Origin: Apodemus sylvaticus
Lineage: Eukaryota > Chordata > Mammalia > Rodentia > Muridae
Direction: 5' to 3'
Assembly (NCBI RefSeq): GCF_947179515.1
Contig: NC_067473.1
Location: 88,334,850 to 88,398,849 of the forward strand
Length of the DNA: 64,000 bases
Shown here: positions 1 through 12,361 of the stretch, in pieces
How the letters are laid out: each line of letters begins with the position of its first letter
Position numbering within the stretch: the first letter of the stretch is position 1
Program-made: the position numbers and the translations under genes
Notes under the pieces: model-generated
Told to the model about the DNA's origin: nothing
The model's input: the letters and a program-made list of their open reading frames with translations, nothing else
The model's database searches: none

Positions 1-180
1 ATTTCTCTAATAACCACAGCAATTATATGTCCCCCAAATGATGATTAGAGATTAGCCTTTTCTACATCCTTCTAGGCACTTATCATTTATTTTCTTAATG
101 ATAGCCTTTCTGACTAGGCTGAAATAGACTCTCAAAAGTATTTTAAATTATGCTTCATGATGGATAAGAAGATTGAAATA

Positions 181-414
181 ATTTCTACCTGTTAATTAGT
201 CTGTACTTTTCTTCTTTTGATAACTCTCCGTATAGTTCCATAGCCCATTTTCATTGTTTTTTATGTTTATAATGTTTAGGTCCTTTAGTTCTTTGTAGAG
301 TTTAGATTCTAATCCTCAGTCTAATATATAATGTTCAAGCTTTCAGAGGTTTTCTTCTATTCTATAGGCTGTCTCTTTATATGATTGATCCTGTCCATTG
401 CTATAAAACCACAG
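181..414 (-). mobile_element. L1 ORF2 fragment (decayed)
   Basis: On the plus strand this reads as antisense L1 ORF2 near its C-terminal third: the run 'ctctccgtatagttccatag' followed by 'ttagttctttgtagag' and 'ggctgtctctttatatgatt' parallels the antisense ORF2 text seen in better copies at 13.5 kb and 39.4 kb. It is heavily diverged with no open frame. Edges are approximate. Confidence 0.6.
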
Positions 415-905
415 GATTAAGCACGCCCTCTCCCAATGAGGCCCAACCAGGCTTTTAAGTTAGGAGAAGGGATCCAATGACAAGCAACAGAGTCAAAGAC
501 ATATTCAGTTCCAATTGTTAGGGAAGCCACATGAAGACAAAGCTCATATCTGCTACAAATTTGTAAGAGGCATAGGTACAGCTTCAGTATTCTCTTTGGT
601 TAGTAGTTCAGTCTCTGTGAGCCTTCAATGTCTAAGTTTAGTTGACTCTGTAGGTCTAGCTACAATGTCCTTAACTACTCTGGCTTATCTAATTCTATAT
701 ACAAATCTTCCATAATACTCCCTGATTTTTGACTGTGGGTATTTATATCTGTTTTCATTTACAGCAGGATGGAACCTTTCAGGAGACAGTTATGCTCAGC
801 TCCTGTCTGTAAGCATAGCAAAGTATCATCAAAGTATCTGGGGTTGGATCTCTCTCATGGATAGATCTTAAGTTGGGCCAGTCTTTGGCCATTCCCTCAG
901 TCCTT
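415..905 (-). mobile_element. L1 3'UTR fragment (Lx-like)
   Basis: Read on the minus strand this has the order typical of rodent Lx-type L1 3'UTRs: a 'gcataactgtctcctgaaag' block, a 'cagagtcaacta' block, 'agagactgaactactaacca', 'ttgtagcagatatgagcttt', and a 'cattgggagagg' block near the 3' end. No A tail is visible at 415. It lies on the wrong side of the ORF2 fragment for both to belong to one simple insertion. Confidence 0.6.
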
Positions 906-3875
906 TGAGACAAGGGAGAAGTGCAAGTCAATCAAACCAAACAGCTGTTGTCTTTCTTATGAGCAGAGGCAGGTATTCTGACTTCATCCTGGATGTGAGA
1001 GAATGCCACTGAATCAACCTAACAATCTAGAAATGATGAAGCTTTGAATTCAAACATTTCTCTCAAGGGAAAAGAAATGAGATCATTTGGTGTAAGTAGC
1101 AGTGACTACAGAGGAATTTACATTCACAGCGAATGCTTGCTGATTCCTTTTTCCTACGGGGACAAAGTGGAGAAACCAGAACAGACAAATTAGAGCAAAG
1201 AGGTGCATGTGCTGGGTCAGAAAAAAGATTCTCCATTGACCATCATGGACGAGTCCATAGAATCCATGGGGAAGATGGAGGTGGTAGTGGAAGAAAGAGA
1301 AGAGAGTGGAAACTGAGGGAGGAGTTTGAGAAGAGGATTCTCTACCAGAGGATCTTCAGAAAAACAGTCCTTTCCTATCTGTTGTCTGCATGAGTGTATG
1401 AAGATATATATTACAGAGTGTTAAAACATGCCTAATTCTGTCAGTTGACTCGGATGAGGGAAAGGAAAGCTGTTCTGTCTAGCTGTACCCCAATTAGAAG
1501 CATTTTTAACAAAAAATGCACTCATTCAAATACAAGATTTCTTCTGAGAGAAGGTGAAAGAAAAGACTAGTAAGACTTAAAGCATAAAACGGATAGGAAT
1601 ATTTTGAGGGAGCAATCTGAGTTTTGAGCATCCTATGACAGTAGAGAGATGCTGTGGGATAAAGGAAGCAGAGCAGGGAACCCAGACCCTGCCATGTTCA
1701 TTGGTGAAATTATTTTCCACAAATCCTGAGAAAATTACTGTTTTCAAACACTGAGGGTCTAGATGTGAGTAGTTAATACTTGGAGTTCAGTGTTGTCAGA
1801 CTGAGTGAAGAAACTAGATATGCCTCATTCAGATCCTGGTTCATGTAAACCTTAAGATAACTCCCTTTTTTAAAACCTTAAACTTGTCATAATTTGTTGT
1901 GTGGAGTCCAATCTCCTCTGAGTATTTTTCTCTGAATTTTGATTAACATTTTAATCTAAAGGTGAAAGTGGATATAATCCAGGTGGTAGGACAATGATCA
2001 TCCACTATTTTAGTATTCCTTGTCAGACACTCCAAGATTGGTGGCTTCAAGATAGGTGACTGTAGTCATGTATAGCAGATAACTGACAAAAGTAGTTTTA
2101 GCTTCTCTAGTGTTACATGATAGAGATCAACTCCAGAACTTTTTTTTTGAAAGCTACAGCATATCCGTTGTAACTACCCTCACTCTGTGAGAACAGTAAC
2201 GAAAGCAAAGGTAGGATAAATGATTTGTCCAAGATTAAAAAGTTCATAAATAGCAAACTATTTAAAATCCTGAGGATCTTGGTTTTAGATTATGAGAGTT
2301 TAAACATTCATTCTGCTTCTCCTGACATGATTTGGCCGAATGTTATCTGATCTCACACAGCTACATCTCCCTCCTCACCTCCCAGTTCTTTGATGACTTT
2401 CAGAGTTTTCACTTTGTAGACCTTCATCTAGATTGAAAGAATATTTCATGAGAGTTACAATGATTAATAACTCTGAGAAGCTGAGCAGAAACGAAAAGTG
2501 ACAGCTGCCAGGAAACTTGCAGAAATACAGGTGTGACGGCAGTGCTTGAATATCAGCTGTTACAGAGGAACATGCCATTCTTCTGTTCATAACAGCGGAA
2601 ATCAGCTGTTCCACAGCAAGAGGAAAAATATCAAAATCCACACGGAAGCAAATGTTACATAATTTTCAATACTGGATGATTTGTACATTTTAGTAACAAA
2701 TAGGCATGATTAATCAATTTTTATTTTAGGGGTTTCTATTAAGCTAATAAAACACACTACTACAATGCTTACAATAGCTTTTGTGGGTTGTACTGATTAT
2801 AAGATAATTAGCAAAACATCCAATATATTTGTGAAGAGACACAGAACACACACAGAGAATAAAATGTCTGCCTGATAACATGGCAGGTCATCACAGTGAA
2901 TCAGTGTAGTCATGTCACTAATTTAGAAAATCCTTAGAGGATACACTGATTTTCTTGTGTAGTTACCAATTAGTGATATTCATGTCTTTCATGATGGTGA
3001 AATTACATTTTATATGCTCAAATCACATTTTATATGAGATATGCTTTATATTTTTTGTAAAGTTCCTATCACAAGTTTACATATTTTTTAATTATGTTGT
3101 TTGTTATGATGACTACCATGTTTATAGAAGAGAGAAAATATCTTTTCCATGGAATTAGAATTAAACACTTAATTCAGAATTTGTAAGAATATCCATGTCT
3201 GATTACATAATGGTTTATTCATTTTAAAGTCTAATACTTCTCTGCATCTTGTTACTTATGTTTTACTTACACAGTAATGTGAATTCTTCATCTTCAAATA
3301 TCCTGCAATTCAATTAAATACAAAAGTGTTGGAAGATTCTACTTTTAATGTAGCAGTCTACCAATTCTCCAAACTCAGTACAAAATGGAGGAGGCTCTTT
3401 CTCAACAAGGCTTCCCATTCTCACTGACATTATCTGGAGACTTTCTCTAAGCTTAGTTGCCTGGTTTTGTGGAGGATGATCATGCACAGAGATTCTTGTC
3501 AACACTGAATGGTTTAGCACTTAAATTCCACTGCATCCTTCACCCCCTAGATAATTAGGTACTGTGTAATGACCAATCAGACCTTTCTGACGACAACCCC
3601 AAACGTCCTTTTATACCCTATCCTTGAAACATTAAAGAAGCGCTGTCTCACAGAAGATGTCTCTCTAGAAGTTCTTCTCTCATACTCACTTCTGTCTGAA
3701 CCATGCTTGATGCTTGGCTGGGGACCCCTGAGGAAAGGAAGATCTACACAAAATCAGTATTGAATTTCTGGCATGAGCTGCACATCTAATATATTGCAAA
3801 TAAAAGCATGTAAAAATTCAACATGTGTTGTGAATGGAATCATAGGTGTTTTAGCTTAAAAAAACCCACAAATCT
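906..3875. other. No gene recognised; mostly unique AT-rich DNA
   Basis: Only short chance reading frames are present. The longest, an 86-codon frame at 1133-1393, is basic and Gly/Arg-rich, has no domain I recognise and no clear splice context. An 88-codon frame on the minus strand at 2375-2641 is also unrecognised. No tandem repeat or SINE stands out. Confidence 0.5.
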
Positions 3876-3952
3876 ATCTCTGTATCTATTCCTTTCTCTC
3901 TCTATCTCCATTTCTATATATCTATATCTATGTCTGTCAGTCTGTCTATCTA
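3876..3952. repeat. TATC/TCTG-rich degenerate microsatellite
   Basis: Interrupted tetranucleotide tract built of tatc, tctc and tctg units, ending in a cluster of 'ctatctatag'. The many interruptions suggest an old tract. Confidence 0.7.
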
Positions 3953-4529
3953 TAGTGCATAAACACTTGTATTTTGATATATAAATGAGTGTATAAATAA
4001 TACACAACTGTGTAAAATGTTGGTGAGTAACATTAAAATGTTTAAAATAGTGATGGTAGGAAAATGAATTTAGACTACATGATAAGTAGTTGATATGGTT
4101 TCAGGTGAACATATGCATCTCATTTTACTTTTAAAGTTCAATGGTAGCTTTCTATACCAGTCTTAAAATTTCAAATACAATTCCCACAAAACAGTATTTA
4201 TATTGTTATGAAACCTTTTTATATCCAGAAAAGGATCTAAAATCTCTCACTGAACTCATGCTTCATGATGTTTCATATTCACTTCTGAAATTTTGAGTCA
4301 ATGAAATATAAATAACAATATTTTCTCTTTCTATTAGTCACCTCAGGAGTGCTAAGCCACACTGTGCATTGTGGCACTGGGCATAGGTCATTTCATCTCA
4401 GGTATGGTGTGCTCCCAGACACCAAGGTCTTCATGGCACCAAATTGGTTGTAATCTCAGTTAAGCTCCATGTTTCAGTCTCCAGGTGCTGGACTGATGAT
4501 CATCTCAGGCTTGCTTTATTCAACTCTAT

Positions 4530-4765
4530 TTAATGCTTTATTTAATTGATCTATTTGTCATTGTTCTCCTGGAATTCATTAAGATTTTATCCACATCCTT
4601 TTCACTTCGTTGAATATATTCATCATCAATATTTTGATCTGTTGTGTGAAATTTCAAGTCAATCACTTTCATTGCGGACTATTATGATAGAACTGGTAGA
4701 TTTTAGAGGGGCATGTCTTAATTTGAAGTGACCTGTGATTTTTGCTTTGGAACATGTACATCAGG
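4530..4765 (-). mobile_element. Possible old L1 5'-region fragment
   Basis: The antisense text 'tttcaagtcaatcactttcattgcggactattatgatagaactgg' region resembles the 5'UTR/ORF1 leader of old rodent L1s. The match is from memory and weak; it could be unique sequence. Confidence 0.3.
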
Positions 4766-4786
4766 AATTACTTCTTTTCTGAATTT

Positions 4787-4788
4787 AT

Positions 4789-4843
<55 letters not shown>
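4787..4843. repeat. Compound triplet repeat (ATC)7(AGC)12
   Basis: Seven pure ATC units (4787-4807) run directly into twelve pure AGC units (4808-4843). No interruption is present in either block. A 72-codon minus-strand frame across it reads as poly-Ala then poly-Asp, but this is only the repeat being translated and is not a supported gene. CAG/CTG tracts of this purity are length-unstable in mammals. Confidence 0.95.
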
Positions 4844-4848
<5 letters not shown>

Positions 4849-5640
4849 TAACAACAACAGCATTACTTTTGTCACATTTTATCTTTTTTATGAAGGGGTG
4901 ACAATGTTGAGTAGGAGCTAAGTATAGCAGACTCATGGTGTCTTTATCCTTTCATATATTGGTACACAGGATGCCAATTCCTCTTCCAGATTTTTCTTGC
5001 AGCAATATTCAGTGTATTAAAAAGTATACTCATTATGGCAATAGGGTTGCTGTCAGAGACACAACAATGCCTCTTAAATGCTAACTAGTATACCTAGAAA
5101 ATTTACTTTGTAATGTTTTTATGAATGAATTAGGTATGAGAGTATCAGTGGAGGGAAATAAAAAGAGAGCACAGTAACAAGGTCCACTAAAGGACCAGTG
5201 ATGAGTTGGCATGATAGACAGGAATGGCAAGAACTGAGAAGAAATTTAGGGGCAAATATGTTTGAGGTAAGATTTTTGGGTATAATGATAGATTGAAAAA
5301 AGAGATATATCAAGATACACCATCAGGTAACAGGAAAACTGAATTCTCATCTGTCCTGAGGATGAGGCACAGGGACCCCAAAACTAGGCCAGATTATTTG
5401 GCTTGGTGAAGGAAGAGGTAAACAAGCAATTTGAAGATAACACATACATAGACACCACATCCACTCCACCCACCTCCCACACACAATATGAGGCAAAAAA
5501 AATACAGCAGGACACAGCTGGTTTGTTAAAATGACCTTGGAAATTAAAGAAAGATTAGACTGAGAGAGAAAAAGAAAGCTGGAAGACAATATCTGATATA
5601 AAATTGGCGTGAATTAACATTAATTAATGCTAACATTCAT
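4844..5640. other. No gene recognised
   Basis: AT-rich sequence with a short purine-rich stretch and a CA-rich patch near 5440-5480. Reading frames here (for example an 80-codon minus-strand frame at 5347-5589) show no domain and are probably chance. Confidence 0.5.
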
Positions 5641-5934
5641 AAACATTTTATTTGGATTCTCCCATGTTCTTGCCCCATTAGAGGTGGGTCTTATGCGATG
5701 GGCATTTCTTTGTCCAAGTCTTCCTTTAGTTGACCAGGTTACTCTGTTGAACTGGTCCAAAGTCAGTGCTTCACATATGGAGTCCTACTTTGCTAACTTT
5801 CTCATCTATGTCCTGAATTGCTTTCCTTATTTTATTTATCTGCTGATGTAAGTTTCTGTATAGTAATTTATCATTTTGAAATGTAGGACTTGAAAATCTT
5901 CTTCTGGCATTTTAGTGATCTCATATTTGCTTTC
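5640..5934 (-). mobile_element. Possible old L1 ORF1/5'-region fragment
   Basis: Antisense text such as 'catctatgtcctgaattgct' followed by 'ttccttattttatttatct' resembles L1 ORF1 coiled-coil/leader sequence in antisense. It adjoins an L1 3'UTR of the same orientation that begins near 5935. Weak, recall-based call. Confidence 0.35.
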
Positions 5935-8105
5935 TCTTTCTTTTATTTTTTTATTTTTTTTAGCATATTTTAAAAATAGATTTTTCTCATTTAATGTATC
6001 CTGATTATATTTCCTCCCCATCTACATCTCTCTGCTCCATTCCAGACCCATCTCCTTTCTTTCTCTCATTAGAAAAAACAGAGAAAATAAAAAATACAAT
6101 ATAATAGGATAAAACAAAAATCTATCACATTTAAATAGGTCAAAACTCAAAGAAGATTCAAATTAAAAGCAAAAAATATTGGTATAGAAACTCACTCAGG
6201 AATTATATAAAAACACAAAAGTGGAAGCCACAATAGATATGTGAAGTAATTATAGGGTGAAAAGAGAGAAAAACATATAATTAGAAAATAGAAATAGAAA
6301 ATATAAATGAGATAAAATAAAAGTGTCACTGAAACTAATTTTTACAAGGAACCTCCAAAGGTGATGCTAAGTGCATTTTCTGTTGAACATCTATTGCTAG
6401 TCCTGTCATCTACCCTTATAAGTAGTTTTGATGGTAATTTTGTCCAGGAAACTCCCTTTAAAAAATTAAATTTTTCTTTTTCAAGTGCTTATCAATTGGA
6501 GATAGCCACTGAAATACGGATGAGGGCATGTCCATTTGTCTTTCATCTTTAAGGACCCTTTCTAGTGCAGAATGGTGTGAGTCCTATTCATGCTGACTCA
6601 GTTTGTGTGAGCTCATACATCCATCATGTTGACTTAGAGTTCTTTCATTTGTGTCTATTATTCCTCTGACTTTCACATTCTGTCTGCCTCCACTCTTCCT
6701 AATACTCTGAACCCTGAGAAGAGGAATTTGAAAATAGCTGATTGTTTACAGGTCTCTTACTCTCTGCATAATGTCTGGCTGTGGGTCTCTATATTTGTAC
6801 CCTTCTACCATGGGAGGAAGGTTCTTTTTGATGGTTGAGCCAAGCACTGATGTGTGAGTACAGCAGACTGTCATTAGGATTTGTTTTATTGTTTTATTGT
6901 TTTAGTAGAAGAGTAGTATTTAGCTTTACTTTAGGTTCCTAGGCAAGATATTTGGCCTCTAGAATTTGGTGACCAAAGGAGTGTCTTTTATGGGTTCTGT
7001 CATATGATTCTTAAATAAAATCAGATATTGTTTGGCTACACCTACAAATTTTGTTCATTCATTGTCCTAGCACATCTTACAGGCAGTACAATTGTAGATC
7101 AAAGGCAATATAGCTGATGTTTACATCTCTCCTTTTGGAGCCTGCAGAGTAGAGTCCTGTACCAAAGGTGTTAGCACATAGGGGTGAAGATTTCTGTTGT
7201 CAACAGGTCAACTTCTCCATGTTAAATGAGTTGTGTGGGAGAATTCCTCAGTATTAAGGCCTTGATACTTTAATTGATCACTTATAGTCTTGGCAACACT
7301 CTGGGTTATTTGGTGGTACCATTGAGAATTACTTTGTCTAACAACTCAGATAGATGTTACTCAGACAAGTACTGTAAATTTCATTAGGTGACAAGAAATG
7401 TCTTGTTGGTGTTCTCTTGTTATTTGACTATATTGATTTATATTCACTTTATATATATTTTAAGAATATTCTACTGCTTTAGGTTTTCATACTATCCCCA
7501 AAATGTCCCTTAATCTTAGCTAATCCTTCCCACATCCCTTCTCTTGTCCAATTCATTCATTTCCTACTCTCATTTATCCATAGCACTCTGTTAAGTTTCC
7601 CTTTCTTGGGTAGATCAATGAGTCTCCCCAGAGCTCTTACCCCAAAACATCTGTGGTTGTATGGGTTATAGTTTGATTATCACTGATTTAATAGCTAATA
7701 TCCACAGATAAGTGAATATATATCATATTATTCTTTCTGAATCATGGATACCTTGTTCAAGATACTTTTTTATAATTTTAATAATTTACCTGTAAATTTA
7801 ATTTTTCTGTTGAATGAGGAATATTCTATTGTGTGAGTGCTACATTTTCTTTATCTATTCATCTGTTAAGAGAAATCTATTCTGTTTCTAATTTCTGGCT
7901 ACTATGAATAGAGAAACAACCAATATTGTTGGTCAAATGTCTCTATGGTAGGTTGAAGCATTCTTTGGATATATGCCCAAGAGTGGAACAGCTGAATCTT
8001 GAGGTAGGTTACTCCATTCTTCCTGAGAAATGACCACATTAGTTTCCTTAGTGACTGTACATCTTTGCTTTTCAATACTAAGTTTTGTGAGTTTCTTAAT
8101 GTGTA
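5935..8105 (-). mobile_element. Old rodent L1, 3'UTR plus 3' end of ORF2
   Basis: A long minus-strand L1 remnant. The left part (to about 7600) is a long 3'UTR of the old rodent type, with landmarks 'aagtgcttatcaattgga', 'tctctgcataatgtctggct' and others that recur at 45.95-46.32 kb. The right part (about 7650-8080) is antisense ORF2 C-terminal sequence: 'tagctaatatccacagataa', 'ttctggctactatgaataga', 'tggatatatgcccaagagtg'. No frame is open. It is older than the L1s at 38.5 and 53.4 kb. Confidence 0.7.
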
Positions 8106-10200
8106 GTAGTGGTTTGTTTTTATTTTATTTTTTATTTTGCATACATTTTATGGCTATGTACTCAATATGAGTCTTTTTTGTATGTTGTCTACGCCATAGT
8201 TTATGTTCCCTATTTTTATTCCCTGGAAACTAGCTTCAATTGTAAAAGATAAACCAATTCTTTCCAGTAATATTTTTTGTTAAGAATCAGTAAAAACCCT
8301 TCTGTGTGACTCACATGTGACTTGTGTTTTATAAAACTTTCAGAGACATCTGCATTATTCAAGTGATTGGGTAAATGTAGTTTATAATTTTGCATAAAGG
8401 CAATAATAAAGAAGCAAAGGAGGGGCATAATGTAAAAGGAGACAAAAAGTAATAGATAATACAGAATGAAATATATGGGATACAGAAATGAGAGACAATA
8501 GAGAAAATATAAATTATATCTTTAAAGAGGAAAGTTAGTCATAAAAGATTTTAGATTAGTTACCAGCCAAAACAAATTGCCAAAGCAATTGAATTATGTT
8601 TAAAAATGTAAATAAAGAAATAAAAGTTAAGAATATTAAATAATGAATAAAATAAAATGGAAATTTGACAACATACCACATAGTTTTGTCCATTTCCTCA
8701 GATAACAGTTTCCACAAGTGGGGCAGGCTTCTAGTCTCAGAATTTGAAGTATGCTTGGGAATACACTTTTGATCCAAAAAATCTGGGTTTAATGCCTGTC
8801 ACCAACAATCACTTTTCCAAATCAGGTTCTAATTTTGAAAGGAAAATGCACCACAGGCATTTCATACATCTTTGTGACAATAAACTATAAGAAATGTACA
8901 GCACCAATTCATGTGATACCGACCCAAGGTTTTATTATGAATATTATTGAGTGATTGCCACTGTCAGCGATTTTAAAGTTCATGTGTTTGAAAGTCACAC
9001 TTTTAAGGTTGATAAAGAACTACCTTTTAATATTTCAGTCTATTTAACACTTTAAGAGGGAAGTTTTGTTTTTAATCTTTCCAATTCATGTGCTAATAGA
9101 ATGCATTGCTATTGCCCCCAATTGTTAACCGCATTTCCCTCATGAACATATTAAATAATGATCATTTCTGTGTATAAAATATTCCACATAAAGCATGCCT
9201 CATAAAATAATTATGAATATGTACACAAAATGTAAGCTTTGAGAAAATAATTAATTTCTTTTTTATCATCTTAAATTTAAAAATAAGGTTTTTCATGTAC
9301 TAAAATATTCTACTAAAACAGAAATGTTCACCAAAGAGCTAATTAAATATTTCTTTTAACTTTTGAAGAGAATTCAGCCCAGTAATTAATGCAAATATTT
9401 CTTAAGCACCCAGTCAGAGGTGCATGCCTGGAAGAATCCTGCATGCAAATAAAACAAATTTGGAATGCACTGTAAGTTTTTTTAAAATGAGTGAACCATT
9501 TTGTCACAAATGTATTTTTTAAAGCTGAACTATGAGAATTCCTACATGTTCAAGGCCATTTCCAGCTATATCATAGGGACATCATTTCTTTTTAAAATTT
9601 TTATATGAAATATATGTATTTCATTTATATGCAAGAAAATATTTTGAATAAAATAAATGAGAATGTACAAAAAACTGTATGTTATATGCTTTCAAGAGCG
9701 AATTCGACCTCAGATTTATTCAATGACATGTGCAATTGAGGCCCCAAGTAACACAAAATGAAAATAACAAACTTGTTTATGCATTCTACTAATTACTAGG
9801 CAGTAGGTATTTGACAAATACAATTCATATGATGTATTTATAGGTAACTAATTCAATGTCATCAAAGTATTAAAAATAGAAACATGCAGGTTAAGAAACT
9901 GTGTTCTGAATTACTATATATCATTAATTTCTGAAACTAAGAAATATATACTAACATGGCCTTAAATTCTGGAAATAGTGTATGCTATAAATCTAAATAA
10001 ACTCAATATAAACATAGTACACAGTACAACCTATAAAATGAGTGAACAAAGTACAAAAGAACAACTATATGAATTAAAATGAAAGACAATTTAAAAATAA
10101 AGTAGAACTTTTGAAATATTCTAGATGAACAGTGGATTCAAATGCCTTATGACAGAAGTGCAATACTGTGCAGTTGTTACTTTAGAAATGTGTATTGAAG
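8106..10200. other. Unique AT-rich DNA, no gene seen
   Basis: No SINE, L1 or microsatellite of note was recognised. Two minus-strand frames of 70 and 73 codons (8216-8428 and 8556-8777) have no recognisable domain. A minus-strand AATAAA lies at 9714-9719, about 0.5 kb downstream of the candidate exon described at 10.2-10.5 kb. Confidence 0.5.
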
Positions 10201-10212
10201 AGACTTAGTAAA

Positions 10213-10455
10213 TTAATCAGCACATCCATTCTTTGGAAACAAAGCATTATCTCCATAATTTGTTTTAATGAAAGACCTTGCATACGTGGGAAGCATATTT
10301 GTTTGCCGCACATCTGAATGAGGCAATTTTCTGACATTCATTTTCTTTAGAGTCCTAAAAGAATTGGTGGTATTCATGAAAGGATATGAGCTTATGTAAG
10401 CAGGAACAAGACCTTGGTATTCATATAAAAGAGTTTGTTCAAGACAGGAGCATCT
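10213..10455 (-). CDS. Candidate terminal coding exon, function unknown
   Basis: I do not recognise the product. On the minus strand a strong-looking splice acceptor (pyrimidine-rich tract, about 10456-10495, ending in CAG) is followed by an open frame of about 80 codons ending at a TAA at 10213-10215. The peptide is polar and not low-complexity; it includes 'RKLPHSDVRQTNMLPTYARS' and ends 'ALFPKNGCAD'. The same frame stays open upstream through the pyrimidine tract to an ATG (100 codons in total), but that part is Phe/Leu/Ser-rich only because it translates the tract. No upstream partner exon was identified, and chance frames of 100-120 codons occur elsewhere here. It could be a terminal exon, a decayed exon, or chance. 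Confidence 0.25.
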   Translation of the reverse strand, partial: RCSCLEQTLLYEYQGLVPAYISSYPFMNTTNSFRTLKKMNVRKLPHSDVRQTNMLPTYARSFIKTNYGDNALFPKNGCAD

Positions 10456-10519
10456 GAGAAAGGAAACAGTTGTAAAAAATAAAAAAGAAAACAAACTCAG
10501 ATAGGAAATGCTCAAATAT

Positions 10520-11030
10520 GTTCATACTTTGAAGAGTATTCTTTGACTTACAGAGCATACACTTTTAGATTAATTCCATTCACAATGAGAATAAAACTCG
10601 CTCACCTTCTCTCTGTGTGTACAGCTTTGAGTTTACAAATTCAGTTTTATTTTCAGCCACTTTTAATAATCTTATTTAGTAATTGTGCACTTTCACCATA
10701 ATATAATAGTGCAACATGGAAGAATGAAGAGTATGGAGATATACAATAGAGTGCCAAGAAAATGAAGTTTGTGACTCTCTGCATATCACTTTCTATGCAT
10801 AAAGTATAAACACAGCATGCACTAGAATCAAAGTTAAGGGGGTTGGGCTCTAGAGTCCCTTTCGACTCACTAGAATTGATCATGAAAATATTACCTACTA
10901 TTTATATTCTAGCTGCTACATCAACTAGTTTCACAGGCCTGCAAGGGAAATGGGCCCTCTGCCAAGAATCCACTGAATAGATGGCACAACCGAGACTTTA
11001 GAAATTGTATGCAGAAACTGAAGCCAGCTA
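10520..11030. other. No gene recognised
   Basis: Unique AT-rich sequence. A 76-codon minus-strand frame (10653-10883) shows no domain. It lies upstream of the candidate exon on the same strand, but I see no convincing donor site joining them. Confidence 0.45.
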
Positions 11031-11034
11031 ATCT

Positions 11035-11186
11035 TGATTCCAAATATGTGGCTTAGATCTGTAACCCCATATCCCAAGAGATGGGATAGGATTATGCTGA
11101 GTCTCAGTCCATCCTGGGTAAGAACAGAGTTCCAACCTCAAAGAAATAACATCAAAACAAACAAACAAACAAACAAACAAACAAAA
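11035..11186 (+). mobile_element. Degenerate B1-like SINE with (ACAA)n tail
   Basis: The order 'ctgtaaccccatatcccaag', then 'gtccatcctgggtaagaaca', then an A-rich tail matches an old 7SL-derived B1-type element: the positions of 'gtaatcccagcac' and 'cagcctgggctac' are still visible. The tail has become a pure CAAA tetranucleotide tract (about 11157-11186). Subfamily unclear. Confidence 0.55.
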
Positions 11187-11189
11187 CCA

Positions 11190-12360
11190 CATTTCAGTGG
11201 TGCTCTTCATTATTCTCAGAGACCTAAGGTTAACAGGCTTTCATTCTATGAAATATCCATGTGTCTCAAGAATTTAATTCAGTTGATGTAGCACTAAGCC
11301 AAAGTGGGAGAACAAGTGAGCTTGTTTAAGTGATAATGTCTTTCTTCTTCAATTATCATATGTATGTTAAATTAATAAACTGTGAATATGCAACCTATGA
11401 CATATGTATGGTTGTTGCTTTATACCTTGCTCTGCTCTGTGGACTGAAGATGAGATATACTTTGGATAAGGTCAAACTAAGAGTCCAGGCAGAGTGTTCA
11501 GAGTGGAATGGAAAATCCCAGCATGCAGGATTGCAGGCTTCTTGTCTCGGCTCTTCAGAAGTGGAACTCTCATCAATTATAAATGAAGACAGCATTTGAC
11601 TTGTAAGATCATTGTGAAGATTAGAGAAATGTATTTTTATTTTATCGATGATCAAAGTATATAAAAAAACAGCATGTTAGTTAAGAATACGCATTTATGG
11701 CACATTATTTGGGCACAAATCACATCTTAGAGCTTATAGCTAGAAAATGTGGGCAAATTAGTTGATGAATTTTACTCGTTTTTATTCTGTAAAGCAAAGA
11801 TAAAAATTTACCTATCTTGTGACTTTATTGTGACCTGAAAATAAGTGACTTTCAATATGCTGGATAATAAATAGGTTCTGGATACACATTAAAACTATTA
11901 CTAACAGATAAGTGGTTTAATCAGAAATGCTAGTCTTGGGAATCTTATAGGCACTGAGAATGATAAAGACTTATCAGGTGAGGTGACAATGTTGAACACA
12001 ATATTAAATATGTAGCAATGTCAGCAGTTACATGCACACCTCAAAGACAAACAATGAATGAAAGTAATGTAACTATATAGACTGTAAGAGGATTAGAACT
12101 TCAAACTCTCCTGTTGAAATGATGGCTACCTTTATTTGAAATTCAAATTAATGTAACCTATAAACAAGTTCGTATTAGATTCTCATTTGACAAGCAAAAT
12201 TGCAACTATTTTGAATTAAAAAGATCTCTAATTAATTTTATGAGCTCTAGCAACAAGTACAGCATTCATTTATGCCTTAATAGGACAGTACTATATGATA
12301 CAGCATTCAATGAGAGATTGAAACAATTTAATGCCACACAAGATTGTGGCAATTTAATTT
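11190..12360. other. No gene recognised
   Basis: Unique AT-rich DNA. Frames of 86-89 codons on both strands at 11330-11655 overlap each other and show no domain, so they are treated as chance. Confidence 0.5.
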
Positions 12361-12361
12361 C

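Noticed and set aside
4718..4936. Minus-strand frame with poly-Ala and poly-Asp, resembling a homeobox-type alanine tract
   Set aside because: The tracts are just the (AGC)12(ATC)7 microsatellite translated; flanking residues show no domain.
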